A stretch of DNA of 64,000 nucleotides. Source: an uncultured Ectothiorhodospiraceae bacterium. Its GTDB lineage: Bacteria; Pseudomonadota; Gammaproteobacteria; UBA6429; Thiohalophilaceae. The notes beneath the pieces were generated by a model. It did no database searches. It was not told the origin of the DNA and saw only the letters and a program-made list of their open reading frames with translations. The stretch is from NCBI GenBank assembly GCA_947259575.1, contig CAMYMU010000001.1:124001-188000 (forward strand), given 5' to 3'. Both the position numbers and the translations under genes were made by a program. Of the stretch, positions 17,811 to 27,603 are shown one piece after another (positions within the stretch are counted from its first letter, which is position 1; every line of letters starts with the position of its first letter).

Positions 17811-19244
17811 ATGTCTATTCTCATCATTGACGATAATAACGAGCAACGCCAACATCTCGAATTGTTACTGGGTTTTATAGATTATGAAATCTATGCTTCA
17901 GTTACCTCAGACAGCTGGCAAGAAGCAAAACAAGAACATGAACCTGAATCCGTTCTACTCGGTGATATAGGCGATACACAGGCCATTGTCGATATCATTA
18001 GCAAGATAAAAGAAGAATACGATAAGGCTACACCGGTCTTATTGATATCAGATCTACATGATAAGAGTCTGTTACCGCCAGAGATTGCTGGCTTAATTGT
18101 TAATGTGGTCGAGCGACCAATTAAACACCGGCAGTTGATCCATGCCTTGCATTTGGCGCAGGTCTATCGCGAGTCACAGACAAGTGCTGGAAAATCTGCT
18201 CCTATGTTGTTTCGTAGTTTGGTCGGCCATTCACGTTCGATTACTCAGGTCCGCAAGCTGATAGAACAAGTTGCGGATACTGATGCCAATGTCCTTATTC
18301 TTGGTCAATCGGGTACTGGCAAAGAAGTCGTAGCGCGTAACCTTCATTATTACTCATCACGCCGCGACAAACCCTTTGTCCCGGTTAACTGTGGTGCTAT
18401 TCCTCCTGATTTATTAGAGAGTGAGCTTTTTGGTCATGAGAAGGGTGCCTTTACCGGTGCAATTTCTGCAAGACAGGGACGTTTTGAATTAGCCGAGGGC
18501 GGAACGCTATTTCTGGATGAAATTGGTGATATGCCGCTGACCATGCAAGTGAAATTGTTGCGCGTGTTGCAGGAGCGCGTTTTCGAGCGCGTTGGTAGCA
18601 ATAAGAGCATTAAGGCTGATGTTCGAATTGTGGCGGCGACCCACAGGGAGCTAGAAGAAGAGATTAAAGAAGGGCGTTTTCGAGAAGACCTGTATTACCG
18701 CTTGAATGTCTTCCCGATTGAAATGCCTGCACTAAAAGATCGCTGTGATGATATTCCATTGTTGATTAAAGAACTGGTTACACGGATGGAGCATGAGCAG
18801 CGTGGTTCTGTGCGCTTAACACCGACCGCCATTGCAGCGCTGTCCCAGTATCCGTGGCAAGGAAATGTGCGTGAATTATCAAATCTGATGGAACGGTTGA
18901 TTATCATGTTCCCCTATGGAGTGGTTGATGTGCGCGATTTACCCGAGAAATTCAGGGGGCAGGCTGTGGCGGGTGAGCAGAGTGATGCTCTAGAGACAAC
19001 AACTGCAGTGACGCCTATGGTTGAACCAACCGATGTGAACGCGGCAGTTCGCTTGCCCAGTAATGGCCTGGACCTCAAAGAGCATTTAAGCCAGCTTGAG
19101 TTCTCGCTTATTCAACAGGCACTGGAAGAAGCCGACGGTGTCGTTGCACATGCTGCCAAGCGTTTATCCATGCGCCGTACTACCTTAGTCGAAAAAATGA
19201 AGAAATATGGCCTGCAACGTCAAGAACAGGTGTCAGGAATTTGA
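17811..19244 (+). CDS. fleQ: Flagellar master regulator FleQ/FlrA (sigma54 activator)
   Basis: AAA+ enhancer-binding protein that opens sigma54 promoters of early flagellar genes. Domains: a degenerate receiver (1-120), an AAA+ domain (about 140-370) with Walker A GQSGTGKE, the sigma54-contacting GAFTGA and Walker B GGTLFLDEIGD, and a C-terminal Fis-type helix-turn-helix (AHAAKRLSMRRTTLVEKMKKYG). The receiver has Gly where the phosphate-accepting Asp should be (VLLGDIG) and Arg for the usual Lys (VVERPI). This matches FleQ, which is controlled by FleN and c-di-GMP, not phosphorylation. I use the ATG at 17811 (GGAG just before it) rather than the one at 17775. It is 477 residues. Confidence 0.94.
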   Translation: MSILIIDDNNEQRQHLELLLGFIDYEIYASVTSDSWQEAKQEHEPESVLLGDIGDTQAIVDIISKIKEEYDKATPVLLISDLHDKSLLPPEIAGLIVNVVERPIKHRQLIHALHLAQVYRESQTSAGKSAPMLFRSLVGHSRSITQVRKLIEQVADTDANVLILGQSGTGKEVVARNLHYYSSRRDKPFVPVNCGAIPPDLLESELFGHEKGAFTGAISARQGRFELAEGGTLFLDEIGDMPLTMQVKLLRVLQERVFERVGSNKSIKADVRIVAATHRELEEEIKEGRFREDLYYRLNVFPIEMPALKDRCDDIPLLIKELVTRMEHEQRGSVRLTPTAIAALSQYPWQGNVRELSNLMERLIIMFPYGVVDVRDLPEKFRGQAVAGEQSDALETTTAVTPMVEPTDVNAAVRLPSNGLDLKEHLSQLEFSLIQQALEEADGVVAHAAKRLSMRRTTLVEKMKKYGLQRQEQVSGI

Positions 19245-19297
19245 CCGGGCACCACCTCTCCCTTAGTAACTTGTTGTTAAACCAGTAAAAAACATTT

Positions 19298-19313
19298 CGG
19301 CATACTTCTTGCT
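19298..19313 (+). promoter_or_regulatory. sigma54 promoter of fleSR
   Basis: CGGCATACTTCTTGCT keeps GG-N10-GC and the full TTGCT -12 element, but the first base and the end of the -24 box deviate. It is 80 bases before fleS. In Pseudomonas fleSR is a direct FleQ/sigma54 target, which supports it. Confidence 0.65.
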
Positions 19314-19393
19314 CTAGCCAAATAAAGATTCGATTGTCTCTTGAGTGACTAATCCAGAGACAGGTTTTTATTTGGCAACAGCAGAAGTGGCCC

Positions 19394-20611
19394 ATGACTC
19401 CAGACGCACAGACATCTAAGCAAGCATTAGAAAACGCATTCCAAACTTTTAACCAGTTATCCGATCAACTGGCTGAGTCTTATCATGCTCTGGAACAACA
19501 AGTCTCTCATCTTAATGAGGAATTGACCCAGTCACGTGACGAACGTTTAAAAGAACTCACCGAAAAAGAGCGTTTAGCAAACCGGCTGACAACTTTACTG
19601 CAAGCCCTACCAGGTGGTGTGATCGTACTTGGCAGTGATGGCCGTATTCAGGAATTCAATCCAGCTGCAGTGGATCTACTAGGTACCCCGTTACAGGATC
19701 AGTTGTGGACGGACGTAATTAAGCGTGCTTTTGCACCGCGCACTGATGATGGCCATGAGGTGTCCCTAGCCGATGGTCGCCGCGTCAATATCTCTACCTG
19801 CCCATTATTAAACGAACCAGGTCAAATCATTCTCATCACCGATGTTACCGAAATGCGTGACATGCAGGATAATCTCAATCAGAAACAACGTCTGGTTGAG
19901 ATGGGTGAGATGGCTGCATCGTTGGCACATCAAATACGAACACCATTAGCCTCGGCTATGTTGTATAACTCGAATCTGAAACGTGCTGGTGTTTCAAGGA
20001 CGGATCAGGAACGCTATGTTAGCAAGATAAAAGATCGCCTGGCCCACCTTGAACATATTGTGAATGATATGTTGTTGTATGCACGCAGTAATTCAACCGG
20101 CGTCGAAGAAGTTTTTCATATGAATCAATTATTTACTGAACTGGAGCTCTATCTTGATTCACAATTATTGAATACACAAATTGAGTTTGGCTGGCAGGAC
20201 CAGACAAACGGCGTTGATGTTAGTGCAAATAAGCAAATGTTATTAAGTGCTTTATCAAATCTTTGTGTCAATGCTATTCAGATTATGCAAGGTCAGGGTC
20301 AGGTTAACGTTACTGCAAGAATGTCAGGCGATAACAATATCGAAATACTCGTTTGTGATAACGGCCCTGGCATTGAAGAAGAAAAGCTCAACAATATCTT
20401 TGACCCCTTTTATACAACACGAAACGATGGCACCGGCCTGGGTTTGGCAGTGGTCAAGGCAATTATTCATGCACATAAAGGTGAAGTGTTGGTGGATTCC
20501 CAGCAGGGAGTAGGCACTACTTTTATCGTACAGATCCCTCTTTTAAATATTGCAAATAATAATTTTACTGATGATCAGGCTGAGAGTGCTCGTCTGGTTG
20601 GTATGAGTTGA
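19394..20611 (+). CDS. fleS: Flagellar sensor histidine kinase FleS/FlrB
   Basis: Cytoplasmic histidine kinase partner of FleR. A coiled coil (about 15-75) leads to a PAS domain (76-150). The HisKA domain follows with phospho-acceptor His179 in ASLAHQIRTPLASAM, and the ATPase domain has N (ALSNLCVNAIQI), G1 (CDNGPGIEEE) and G2 (GTGLGLAVVKAI) boxes. No membrane segment is present, as in FleS. It is 405 residues. Its stop is 13 bases before fleR. Confidence 0.94.
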   Translation: MTPDAQTSKQALENAFQTFNQLSDQLAESYHALEQQVSHLNEELTQSRDERLKELTEKERLANRLTTLLQALPGGVIVLGSDGRIQEFNPAAVDLLGTPLQDQLWTDVIKRAFAPRTDDGHEVSLADGRRVNISTCPLLNEPGQIILITDVTEMRDMQDNLNQKQRLVEMGEMAASLAHQIRTPLASAMLYNSNLKRAGVSRTDQERYVSKIKDRLAHLEHIVNDMLLYARSNSTGVEEVFHMNQLFTELELYLDSQLLNTQIEFGWQDQTNGVDVSANKQMLLSALSNLCVNAIQIMQGQGQVNVTARMSGDNNIEILVCDNGPGIEEEKLNNIFDPFYTTRNDGTGLGLAVVKAIIHAHKGEVLVDSQQGVGTTFIVQIPLLNIANNNFTDDQAESARLVGMS

Positions 20612-20624
20612 AGGAGAACTATTT

Positions 20625-22031
20625 ATGGCTGAAGCACAGGTTATGGTTGTTGAAGATGATGCAGATTTACTTGAGGCGTTATCGGAGACCTTGTCTACCG
20701 CAGGTTATGAAGTTGCACATGCCAGGGACGGTTCTGATGCGTTAAAGTTATTGGAGCAACAACAATTTGATCTTGTGGTGAGTGATATTCAAATGCCCAA
20801 TATGGATGGGCATAGTATGTTGAAGAAGGTTAAGGAAAATCATCCAGATCTGCCGGTCATGTTAATGACCGCCTATGGCAGTATCCAACAGGCGGTGGAT
20901 GCAATGCGTGATGGTGCCGTGGATTACATGGTCAAGCCTTTCGAGGCTGAAGTATTGGTGAACATGGTCTCGCGTTATGCCGGTCAGCCAAAAGATCAGG
21001 ATTCGAGCATGGTTGCAGAAGATGCCAAGTCCAAAAAAATGCTATCGATCGCGAAGCGGGTAGCGCAAAGTGATGCGACGGTCATGATTACCGGCGAGAG
21101 TGGTGTTGGCAAAGAGGTGCTAGCACAGTACATCCATCATAACTCAAACCGTAGTGAGCAACCGTTTGTTGCGATTAATTGTGCTGCGATACCTGAGAAT
21201 ATGCTGGAAGCAACGTTATTCGGGTATGAAAAGGGTGCTTACACAGGGGCCTACAAGGCATGTCCGGGTAAATTCGAGCAGGCCCAAGGTGGCACCTTGT
21301 TGTTGGACGAAATTACCGAGATGGATATGGGGCTCCAAGCCAAGTTGTTACGTGTCTTACAGGAAAGAGAAGTAGAACGTCTCGGCGGTAATAAAATGAT
21401 TCCACTTGATGTCCGAGTAGTTGCAACCTCAAACCGCAACGTCAGCGATTACGTGAGCGAAGGTAAGTTTCGTGAAGATCTTTTTTATCGTCTGAATGTT
21501 TTCCCCATAAGCATCCCTGCACTGAGATTACGCCAAGGTGATATTTTGCCGTTAGTGGCCCGCATCATGGAGAAACAGTGTAAGCAAATGAATATTGCCA
21601 TCCCGGAGATCTCAGTAGCTGCAGAGAAAAAATTACTTTCGCATAGCTGGCCGGGAAACGTGCGCGAGCTGGATAATGTTATGCAACGAGCGTTGGTATT
21701 GCAGCAGGGTGACTTTATAGAGGACACCGATATACATTTTGAAAGCGCAACGGGTGATGGTGTTATGACCGCTGCGATTGAAAATCATGTTCCCCATCCT
21801 GCAAGTGTCCGGACAGGTGTTGCAGATGTCTCAACTTCCAGTGACACCTTGAACGATGAAATGAAACAAAAGGAATGGCGAGTCATTCTCTCAACGATTG
21901 CATCTGTTCAGGGAAGCCGCAAACAGGCAGCAGAGAAGCTTGGTATTAGCCAGCGTACTCTGCGTTATAAGCTTGCCAAGATGCGTGATGCGGGTATCAC
22001 GATACCTGGTCGTTCAGCGGAAGCGTTTTAG
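20625..22031 (+). CDS. fleR: Flagellar response regulator FleR/FlrC (sigma54 activator)
   Basis: Activates mid-class flagellar operons (hook, basal body) with sigma54. Receiver domain with acceptor Asp54 (VVSDIQMPNMDG), AAA+ domain with Walker A GESGVGKE, GAYTGA instead of GAFTGA, and Walker B GGTLLLDEITEM. The C-terminal Fis-type helix-turn-helix is SRKQAAEKLGISQRTLRYKLAKM. The F-to-Y change in the sigma54 loop is found in other active regulators. It is 468 residues, with GAAGGAG before the ATG. Confidence 0.95.
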   Translation: MAEAQVMVVEDDADLLEALSETLSTAGYEVAHARDGSDALKLLEQQQFDLVVSDIQMPNMDGHSMLKKVKENHPDLPVMLMTAYGSIQQAVDAMRDGAVDYMVKPFEAEVLVNMVSRYAGQPKDQDSSMVAEDAKSKKMLSIAKRVAQSDATVMITGESGVGKEVLAQYIHHNSNRSEQPFVAINCAAIPENMLEATLFGYEKGAYTGAYKACPGKFEQAQGGTLLLDEITEMDMGLQAKLLRVLQEREVERLGGNKMIPLDVRVVATSNRNVSDYVSEGKFREDLFYRLNVFPISIPALRLRQGDILPLVARIMEKQCKQMNIAIPEISVAAEKKLLSHSWPGNVRELDNVMQRALVLQQGDFIEDTDIHFESATGDGVMTAAIENHVPHPASVRTGVADVSTSSDTLNDEMKQKEWRVILSTIASVQGSRKQAAEKLGISQRTLRYKLAKMRDAGITIPGRSAEAF

Positions 22032-22069
22032 TTTTTAGATTGAAGTTTATAGTTCTTTAGGAGAATTAT

Positions 22070-22393
22070 ATGAGTAACACAATTACACCCGATGCTTTGC
22101 TTGCACAGATGCGAGCAATGATTGATCAGTCCCAGGGCAAGACAACTGTTGAAGCCAATCCAGCAGGTAAAGATGTATTTTCAGATTTACTTAAGAATGC
22201 TGTCGATACGGTTAACTCTAACCAGCAACAAGCATCGAAGTTATCTGAAGCATTTCAAAGTGGCGACCCGAATGTTCAGATGTCTGAGGTCATGGTGGCG
22301 TTACAGAAATCAAATGTTTCGTTTCAAGCAATGGTTGAAGTCCGTAACCGCCTGGTAAGTGCTTATCAGGAAATAATGAATATGCAAGTATAG
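22070..22393 (+). CDS. fliE: Flagellar hook-basal body complex protein FliE
   Basis: Small rod/MS-ring junction protein. The C-terminal half matches the family (DPNVQMSEVMVALQKSNVSFQAMVEVRNRLVSAYQEIMNMQV). It is 107 residues, normal. It begins the fliEFGHIJ run, with TAGGAG before the ATG. The 38-base gap after fleR holds no recognisable sigma54 site, so it may be co-transcribed with fleSR. Confidence 0.96.
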   Translation: MSNTITPDALLAQMRAMIDQSQGKTTVEANPAGKDVFSDLLKNAVDTVNSNQQQASKLSEAFQSGDPNVQMSEVMVALQKSNVSFQAMVEVRNRLVSAYQEIMNMQV

Positions 22394-22404
22394 GAAACTA
22401 ATAG

Positions 22405-24033
22405 ATGGCAACTGATCTTGTTAAGAGCGAACAGCTCAATGCTTCCTTTCAGGGAATGTCTCGACTTCCCATTATTCGCCAGGTAGGTTTATTAGTTGGC
22501 CTGGCGGCCAGCATTGCGATTGGGGTGTATGTAGTGCTGTGGTCACAAAATCCGAATTTCAGTATTTTGTATCATCAGGCCTCAGCTAAAGATGCCAGTG
22601 AAATTGTCAGTGTATTACAGAGTCGAAATATTAAATACCAGATCGATACCGCGACAGGGGTTATCCTGGTGGAAACCTCAAAACTACATGAAGCAAGGAT
22701 GTCGCTGGCTGAGCAGAGTCTGCCAAGCAACATGGGTGGTGGTTTTGAATTCATTAAAGAGCCACAGGGAATTACCACCAACGATTTTATCCAAAATAAA
22801 CGCTACCAGGTTGCACTTCAGAATGAATTAGCACGCACGATTATGTGGATGGCGGCAATTGACAATGCCCGCATCCATCTGGCTTTGCCCAAACAATCGG
22901 CATTTCTTTCGGATAGGCGAAAACCGAGTGCATCTGTACTTGTTGACCTTGCGTCTGGTCGCCGGCTTGAAGATGAACAGATTGAAGCAATTATGAATCT
23001 AGTTGCGTCAAGTGTACCTAATTTGAATAGTAATGAAGTAACGGTTGTTGATAACAAAGGGCGGTTGTTGTCCAAATCAGATCATGCCAGTGGTATTGGA
23101 TTATCTTCACGCCAACTAGCGTACAAAAAGCAGATTGAAGAAGACTTGTCACATAATATTGAGAGTATTATCGCGCCGATGACCGGCGACAATAAAGTGC
23201 GCGCTCAGGTTGTTGCTCAAATGGATTTTACACAACTTGAAATGACACAAGAATCTTTTAACCCCGATGTGCCTGCCGTACGTAGTGAACAACGTGTAGA
23301 AGAGAGTAGTAAGGGAAGTGCTGCAACGGGTGGTATTCCTGGTGCCTTAAGTAATCAGCCGCCTGGTGCTGCGACTGCACCGGAACAGACCGGCCAGACA
23401 GGTCAAGGTGTGGCTGGCTCGGCTCCCACACGGTCAACAGTGCGCTACACTATAAATAACGAACTTGATCGTTCGATAGTGCATAAACGCCAGAGTCCAG
23501 GAGTCGTCAAGAAGCTGTCGATTGCCGTAGTAGTTGATAACAAAGCAGTGACAAACGATCAAAACGAAGTAGTCATGACCCCTTATACTGCGGAAGAGCT
23601 TGCAGGCTTGACCAGTCTGGTCAAGGAGGCAGTTGGTTTTAATGCGATTCGAGGTGACACGGTCAATGTGATGAATGCTGCGTTTGTATCGCCAGAACCA
23701 TTGGGACCAGCAGCAGAGGAATCGCTACTTGATCAACCCTGGGTCTGGGATCTTGGTAAGCAAATATTAGGTGGTTTATTGGCAGCGATTGTTTTATTTG
23801 GCATTTTGCGTCCCGTTATGCGTAATCTGTCGGCGGTTCCTCATCTGCGAGCAGTACCTGAAGGTGGCGGTGAAGATGCCCTTGAGGAAGATCAAGTCAC
23901 TTTAACCGGTGAAGGAGGACAGCGTCTTCCCAAACCAAAGGAATATGAGTCTGACTTAGAGATGGCAAAATCAATGGTTGTACAGGAGCCTAAGCGGGTA
24001 GCACAGGTTGTGAAACAATGGGTTAATGAGTAA
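22405..24033 (+). CDS. fliF: Flagellar MS-ring protein FliF
   Basis: Inner-membrane MS-ring subunit, the base on which the flagellum assembles. A first membrane helix lies at about 28-48, ring-building motifs follow (YHQASAKDASEIVSVLQ, SVLVDL, VTVVDNKGRLLS), and a second membrane helix lies at about 450-470. The C-terminal tail (TLTGEGGQRLPKPKEYESDLEMAKSMVVQEPKRVAQVVKQWVNE) contacts FliG. It is 542 residues. Confidence 0.96.
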   Translation: MATDLVKSEQLNASFQGMSRLPIIRQVGLLVGLAASIAIGVYVVLWSQNPNFSILYHQASAKDASEIVSVLQSRNIKYQIDTATGVILVETSKLHEARMSLAEQSLPSNMGGGFEFIKEPQGITTNDFIQNKRYQVALQNELARTIMWMAAIDNARIHLALPKQSAFLSDRRKPSASVLVDLASGRRLEDEQIEAIMNLVASSVPNLNSNEVTVVDNKGRLLSKSDHASGIGLSSRQLAYKKQIEEDLSHNIESIIAPMTGDNKVRAQVVAQMDFTQLEMTQESFNPDVPAVRSEQRVEESSKGSAATGGIPGALSNQPPGAATAPEQTGQTGQGVAGSAPTRSTVRYTINNELDRSIVHKRQSPGVVKKLSIAVVVDNKAVTNDQNEVVMTPYTAEELAGLTSLVKEAVGFNAIRGDTVNVMNAAFVSPEPLGPAAEESLLDQPWVWDLGKQILGGLLAAIVLFGILRPVMRNLSAVPHLRAVPEGGGEDALEEDQVTLTGEGGQRLPKPKEYESDLEMAKSMVVQEPKRVAQVVKQWVNE

Positions 24034-24044
24034 GGCAGGGTTAA

Positions 24045-25064
24045 ATGGCAGGAGAACAAAACAAAAGCCGAATGAATGGTTCAGAAAGAGCGGCCGTTCT
24101 TTTAATGACATTGGGAGAAGCTGACGCTTCAGAAGTGTTAAAGCACATGTCGCCAAAGGAAGTCCAAAAGATTGGTGAGGCGATGGCGGCGATGGCAAAT
24201 GTTCCAAAAGAGTCGGTGAGTGATGTACTTGGTGACTTTTGCGATACGGTTGATGAACAAACCGAGCTGGGCATTGGTAATGATGAGTATCTAACAAATA
24301 TTTTAAACGGTGCGCTTGGCGAAGATAAAGCGAAGGGTATTATTGATCGTATTTTACTCGGCAGCCACTCGAAGGGTCTGGATCAGTTGAAATGGATGGA
24401 GCCACGTGCCGTTGCAGATATTATTCGCCTGGAGCATCCGCAGATTATTGCTATTGTTCTTTCATACTTAGAACAGGATCAAGCTGCAGATGTACTCGCG
24501 GCATTACCGGAAAATATGCGTGTCGATGTTGTTATGCGTATCGCAACCCTGGATGGTATTCAGCCCAGCGCCATTCATGAGTTAGATGAGATGCTTGAAA
24601 AACAATTCTCAGGTAATTCTGACAATATTCGTACCTCAGCAGTGGGTGGTATAAAGACTGTTGCTAACATCATGAACTTTATGGATAGTAGTCTCGAATC
24701 TGAGATCATCGAAAAAGTAAAAGAGATGGACGAAGAAATTGGTACCGAGATTCAGGATCACATGTTTGTATTTGAGAATCTGATTGAAGTGGATGACCGC
24801 GGGATACAGGCATTACTAAGGGAAGTATCAGCCGAGACCCTTATTGTTGCTCTGAAAGGAGCCGATGAAGGGGTGAAGGAGAAAATATTCAAAAATATGT
24901 CACGTCGTGCAGGTGAAATGCTCAAAGACGATCTGGAGTCTCGCGGACCTGTTAAGTTGAGTGAAGTTGAAGGAGGACAAAAAGAAATACTTACCGTTGC
25001 TCGTCGCATGGCTGAGACCGGCGAAATATCCTTAGGTGGTAAGGGCGGCGACGAATATGTCTAA
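24045..25064 (+). CDS. fliG: Flagellar motor switch protein FliG
   Basis: Rotor protein that contacts the stator and determines torque. The N-terminal domain binds FliF (AVLLMTLGEADASEVLKHMSPKEVQKI). The middle has the EHPQ motif (RLEHPQIIAIVLSYL), and the C-terminal domain carries charged torque residues (DRGIQALLREV). It is 339 residues. Its end overlaps the fliH start by eight bases. Confidence 0.96.
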   Translation: MAGEQNKSRMNGSERAAVLLMTLGEADASEVLKHMSPKEVQKIGEAMAAMANVPKESVSDVLGDFCDTVDEQTELGIGNDEYLTNILNGALGEDKAKGIIDRILLGSHSKGLDQLKWMEPRAVADIIRLEHPQIIAIVLSYLEQDQAADVLAALPENMRVDVVMRIATLDGIQPSAIHELDEMLEKQFSGNSDNIRTSAVGGIKTVANIMNFMDSSLESEIIEKVKEMDEEIGTEIQDHMFVFENLIEVDDRGIQALLREVSAETLIVALKGADEGVKEKIFKNMSRRAGEMLKDDLESRGPVKLSEVEGGQKEILTVARRMAETGEISLGGKGGDEYV

Positions 25065-25677
25065 CCTGCTTTCATCAGATGATGATACCGAGGTTCGGCC
25101 CTGGAAATTACCAGACGTTGACATGTCTGGAGGTGTGCATGGCCCATTAACAGCCGGTCAAATAGAAAAGCTACAAAAGCAGGCCTATGAAGAGGGATTT
25201 GAGCGTGGCAGACAAGATGGCTTAAAAGCGGGTGATCAAGAGGCCGCTAAGCAGCTTGAATATATTTCTTCAATAATCGAGTTATTCAATAATCCACTAA
25301 AAGAACTGGATGAAAATGTTGTCCAGCAGTTAATTGATCTAACTACAATTATCGCAGGTCAGGTAATACGACGTGAACTACGTGCTGATCCGGGACAAAT
25401 TATTGCCGTCGTGCGTGAATGCATTAAAAATCTTCCGATTGCTTCTCGCAAAATTAGTATATTTTTACACCCGGATGATGCGATGCTAGTGCGCGGAGCT
25501 TTTTCTATCGATGAAAATGTCGATCAAAGCTGGCAAATCATAGATGACCCCGTACTCACACGCGGTGGTTGCCGCATTGAAGCGGAAAACTCAAAGATTG
25601 ACGCTACGGTTGAACAACAACTTAATCGAGTGATAGCTAATCTACTCGGCGGTGAGCGTGAGCAAGATGAAGGTTGA
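25057..25677 (+). CDS. fliH: Flagellar assembly protein FliH
   Basis: Regulator of the export ATPase FliI. The family features are [20 protein letters not shown] (the glycine-repeat helix) and a C-terminal FliH/YscL domain ([40 protein letters not shown]). I chose the ATG at 25057, which overlaps fliG, rather than the upstream GTG at 25036. It is 206 residues. Confidence 0.93.
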   Translation: MSNLLSSDDDTEVRPWKLPDVDMSGGVHGPLTAGQIEKLQKQAYEEGFERGRQDGLKAGDQEAAKQLEYISSIIELFNNPLKELDENVVQQLIDLTTIIAGQVIRRELRADPGQIIAVVRECIKNLPIASRKISIFLHPDDAMLVRGAFSIDENVDQSWQIIDDPVLTRGGCRIEAENSKIDATVEQQLNRVIANLLGGEREQDEG

Positions 25678-27100
25678 AGTCGAATCATCACTACGTAAGT
25701 CCAGACAGCACAATTGGATGTCTAAATTAGATACCCATAAAGAACGTTTGGCAGAGCCACCAGGCATTATCGTTGAAGGTAAACTCAGTCGTATGGTGGG
25801 ATTGACGCTAGAAGCAGTGGGTTGTCATGCGCCGATCGGGGCACGCTGTATCGTTGACAGTCATGGCAGTCAACCTATCGAAGCCGAAGTTGTTGGATTT
25901 GCCGACGAACGTCTTTTTCTCATGCCGACCAGCAGTGTGCAAGGCATCCGTCCTAATGCACGGGTTATTCCAACTGAACGTGTTTATGAAGCACCGGTAG
26001 GTAAATCACTCCTCGGTCGCGTGATCGATGGTGCCGGTCGACCACTTGATGGAAAGGGTCCACTACGGACAACTGAAAAAATGCCATTAACCGGTCGCAC
26101 TATTAATCCCTTACAAAGGCAGCCTATTGAAGAACCCCTGGATGTCGGTGTACGTAGTATCAATTCACTATTAACTATCGGGCGCGGCCAACGCATGGGA
26201 CTGTTTGCAGGCAGTGGCGTAGGCAAGAGTGTGTTGTTAGGTATGATGACACGCTTTACCGCTGCAGATGTCATTGTTGTTGGTCTTATTGGTGAGCGGG
26301 GGCGAGAGGTAAAAGAATTTATTAATAATATTCTCGGCGCAGCCGGATTGGCACGTGCGGTTGTCGTTGCCGTGCCTGCGGATCATACACCGGTTATGCG
26401 AATGCATGGTGCGTCTATGTGTACAGCAATTGCTGAGTATTATCGGGATCAAGGGCAACATGTTTTGTTACTGATGGACTCACTGACACGCTATGCGCAA
26501 GCTCAGCGTGAAATTGCGCTGGCAATTGGTGAACCCCCTGCAACCAAAGGCTATCCTCCATCTGTGTTTGCCAAACTACCCCAATTAGTTGAAAGAGCAG
26601 GCAATGGTGACAAAGGCGGTGGCTCGATCACCGCGATTTATACCATTCTGACAGAAGGCGATGATCAACAGGATCCGATCGCAGACGCTGCACGCGCTAT
26701 ACTTGATGGACATATCGTTTTATCTCGTGACATGGCTGAGGCAGGTCATTACCCGGCGATCGACATTGAGGCGTCAATTAGTCGAACCATGACTGAAATT
26801 GTGAGTGAGGAACAACTACTATTGGCACAACGTTGTCGTCATATTAACTCGATCTTCAGACAGAACGAGGATCTGATCAGTGTCGGTGCCTATACCCCGG
26901 GAACTGACTCCCGTATCGATGAGGCAATAAACTTTTACCCACATTTAATGAATTTTTTACAGCAGGATTTACATACGGCAACTGATTGGCAAGCGAGTTT
27001 AACCGGTTTACTGGAACTTTTTCAGAGGCATGAAGCGACTCGCCAGTCTGAGGCGGATTCAAATTCACAAATGGAGATGGTGAATCATGGCCAAGCGTAA
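25667..27100 (+). CDS. fliI: Flagellum-specific ATP synthase FliI
   Basis: Export ATPase related to F1-beta. Walker A is [11 protein letters not shown], Walker B is [18 protein letters not shown], and the conserved [13 protein letters not shown] and [10 protein letters not shown] segments are present. I use the ATG at 25667, which overlaps the fliH end. A GTG at 25652 in the same frame is possible. It is 477 residues. Overlaps on both sides indicate translational coupling of fliH, fliI and fliJ. Confidence 0.96.
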   Translation: MKVEVESSLRKSRQHNWMSKLDTHKERLAEPPGIIVEGKLSRMVGLTLEAVGCHAPIGARCIVDSHGSQPIEAEVVGFADERLFLMPTSSVQGIRPNARVIPTERVYEAPVGKSLLGRVIDGAGRPLDGKGPLRTTEKMPLTGRTINPLQRQPIEEPLDVGVRSINSLLTIGRGQRMGLFAGSGVGKSVLLGMMTRFTAADVIVVGLIGERGREVKEFINNILGAAGLARAVVVAVPADHTPVMRMHGASMCTAIAEYYRDQGQHVLLLMDSLTRYAQAQREIALAIGEPPATKGYPPSVFAKLPQLVERAGNGDKGGGSITAIYTILTEGDDQQDPIADAARAILDGHIVLSRDMAEAGHYPAIDIEASISRTMTEIVSEEQLLLAQRCRHINSIFRQNEDLISVGAYTPGTDSRIDEAINFYPHLMNFLQQDLHTATDWQASLTGLLELFQRHEATRQSEADSNSQMEMVNHGQA

Positions 27101-27521
27101 GTCAGAGCGTTTTAAAGTTCTGCAAAAGCTAGCAGGTAAGTACGAAGAGCTGGCTGCGCAGTCGTTAGGTAAATCAGTCAGTAATGTCGATGCGCAAAAG
27201 TCCCGCCTTGCAGAACTAAAACAATTCCGTGAAGAGTATACCAAGCAATTTTATGCAACAGGTGCAGCAGGAATTAGCGGTGCTGCTATTCAGTCGTATC
27301 AAAACTTTATTGCGCAACTGGATGTGGCTATCGAACAACAAAAGCAGACTCTGTTTGCTGCCGAAACAGATCAATCACAGAAGAAAGAAGTTTGGCAGGA
27401 CAAGCATCGGACAACGCGAATTTACGATAAAACTATCGAGCAATTCACCGCCAAGGAAACAAAGGAAAAGGATCGACGCGAGCAAAAAGAACAGGATGAT
27501 CGTACTCACACCGTTAAGTAG
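27087..27521 (+). CDS. fliJ: Flagellar export protein FliJ
   Basis: Coiled-coil component of the export ATPase complex, comparable to the F1 gamma stalk. The whole 144-residue sequence is predicted antiparallel helix, with a highly charged tail ([16 protein letters not shown]). It starts inside the end of fliI and precedes fliK, the standard position. Confidence 0.93.
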   Translation: MAKRKSERFKVLQKLAGKYEELAAQSLGKSVSNVDAQKSRLAELKQFREEYTKQFYATGAAGISGAAIQSYQNFIAQLDVAIEQQKQTLFAAETDQSQKKEVWQDKHRTTRIYDKTIEQFTAKETKEKDRREQKEQDDRTHTVK

Positions 27522-27550
27522 TAATTGCTAATCTGGATTAAGTAATAATC

Positions 27551-27566
27551 TGGCACGGTCGTTGCA
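27551..27566 (+). promoter_or_regulatory. sigma54 promoter of fliK
   Basis: TGGCACGGTCGTTGCA is a full -24/-12 match, nearly identical to the flgB promoter at 465. It is 38 bases before fliK and implies that fliK starts its own transcript. Confidence 0.9.
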
Positions 27567-27603
27567 ATTTCACACATAGAAAACTGCAATGTGAGAGAGT
27601 GAT

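Noticed and set aside
21230-21245. GAYTGA instead of GAFTGA in FleR as a sign of a broken activator
   Set aside because: Tyr at this position is found in functional sigma54 activators, and all other motifs are intact.
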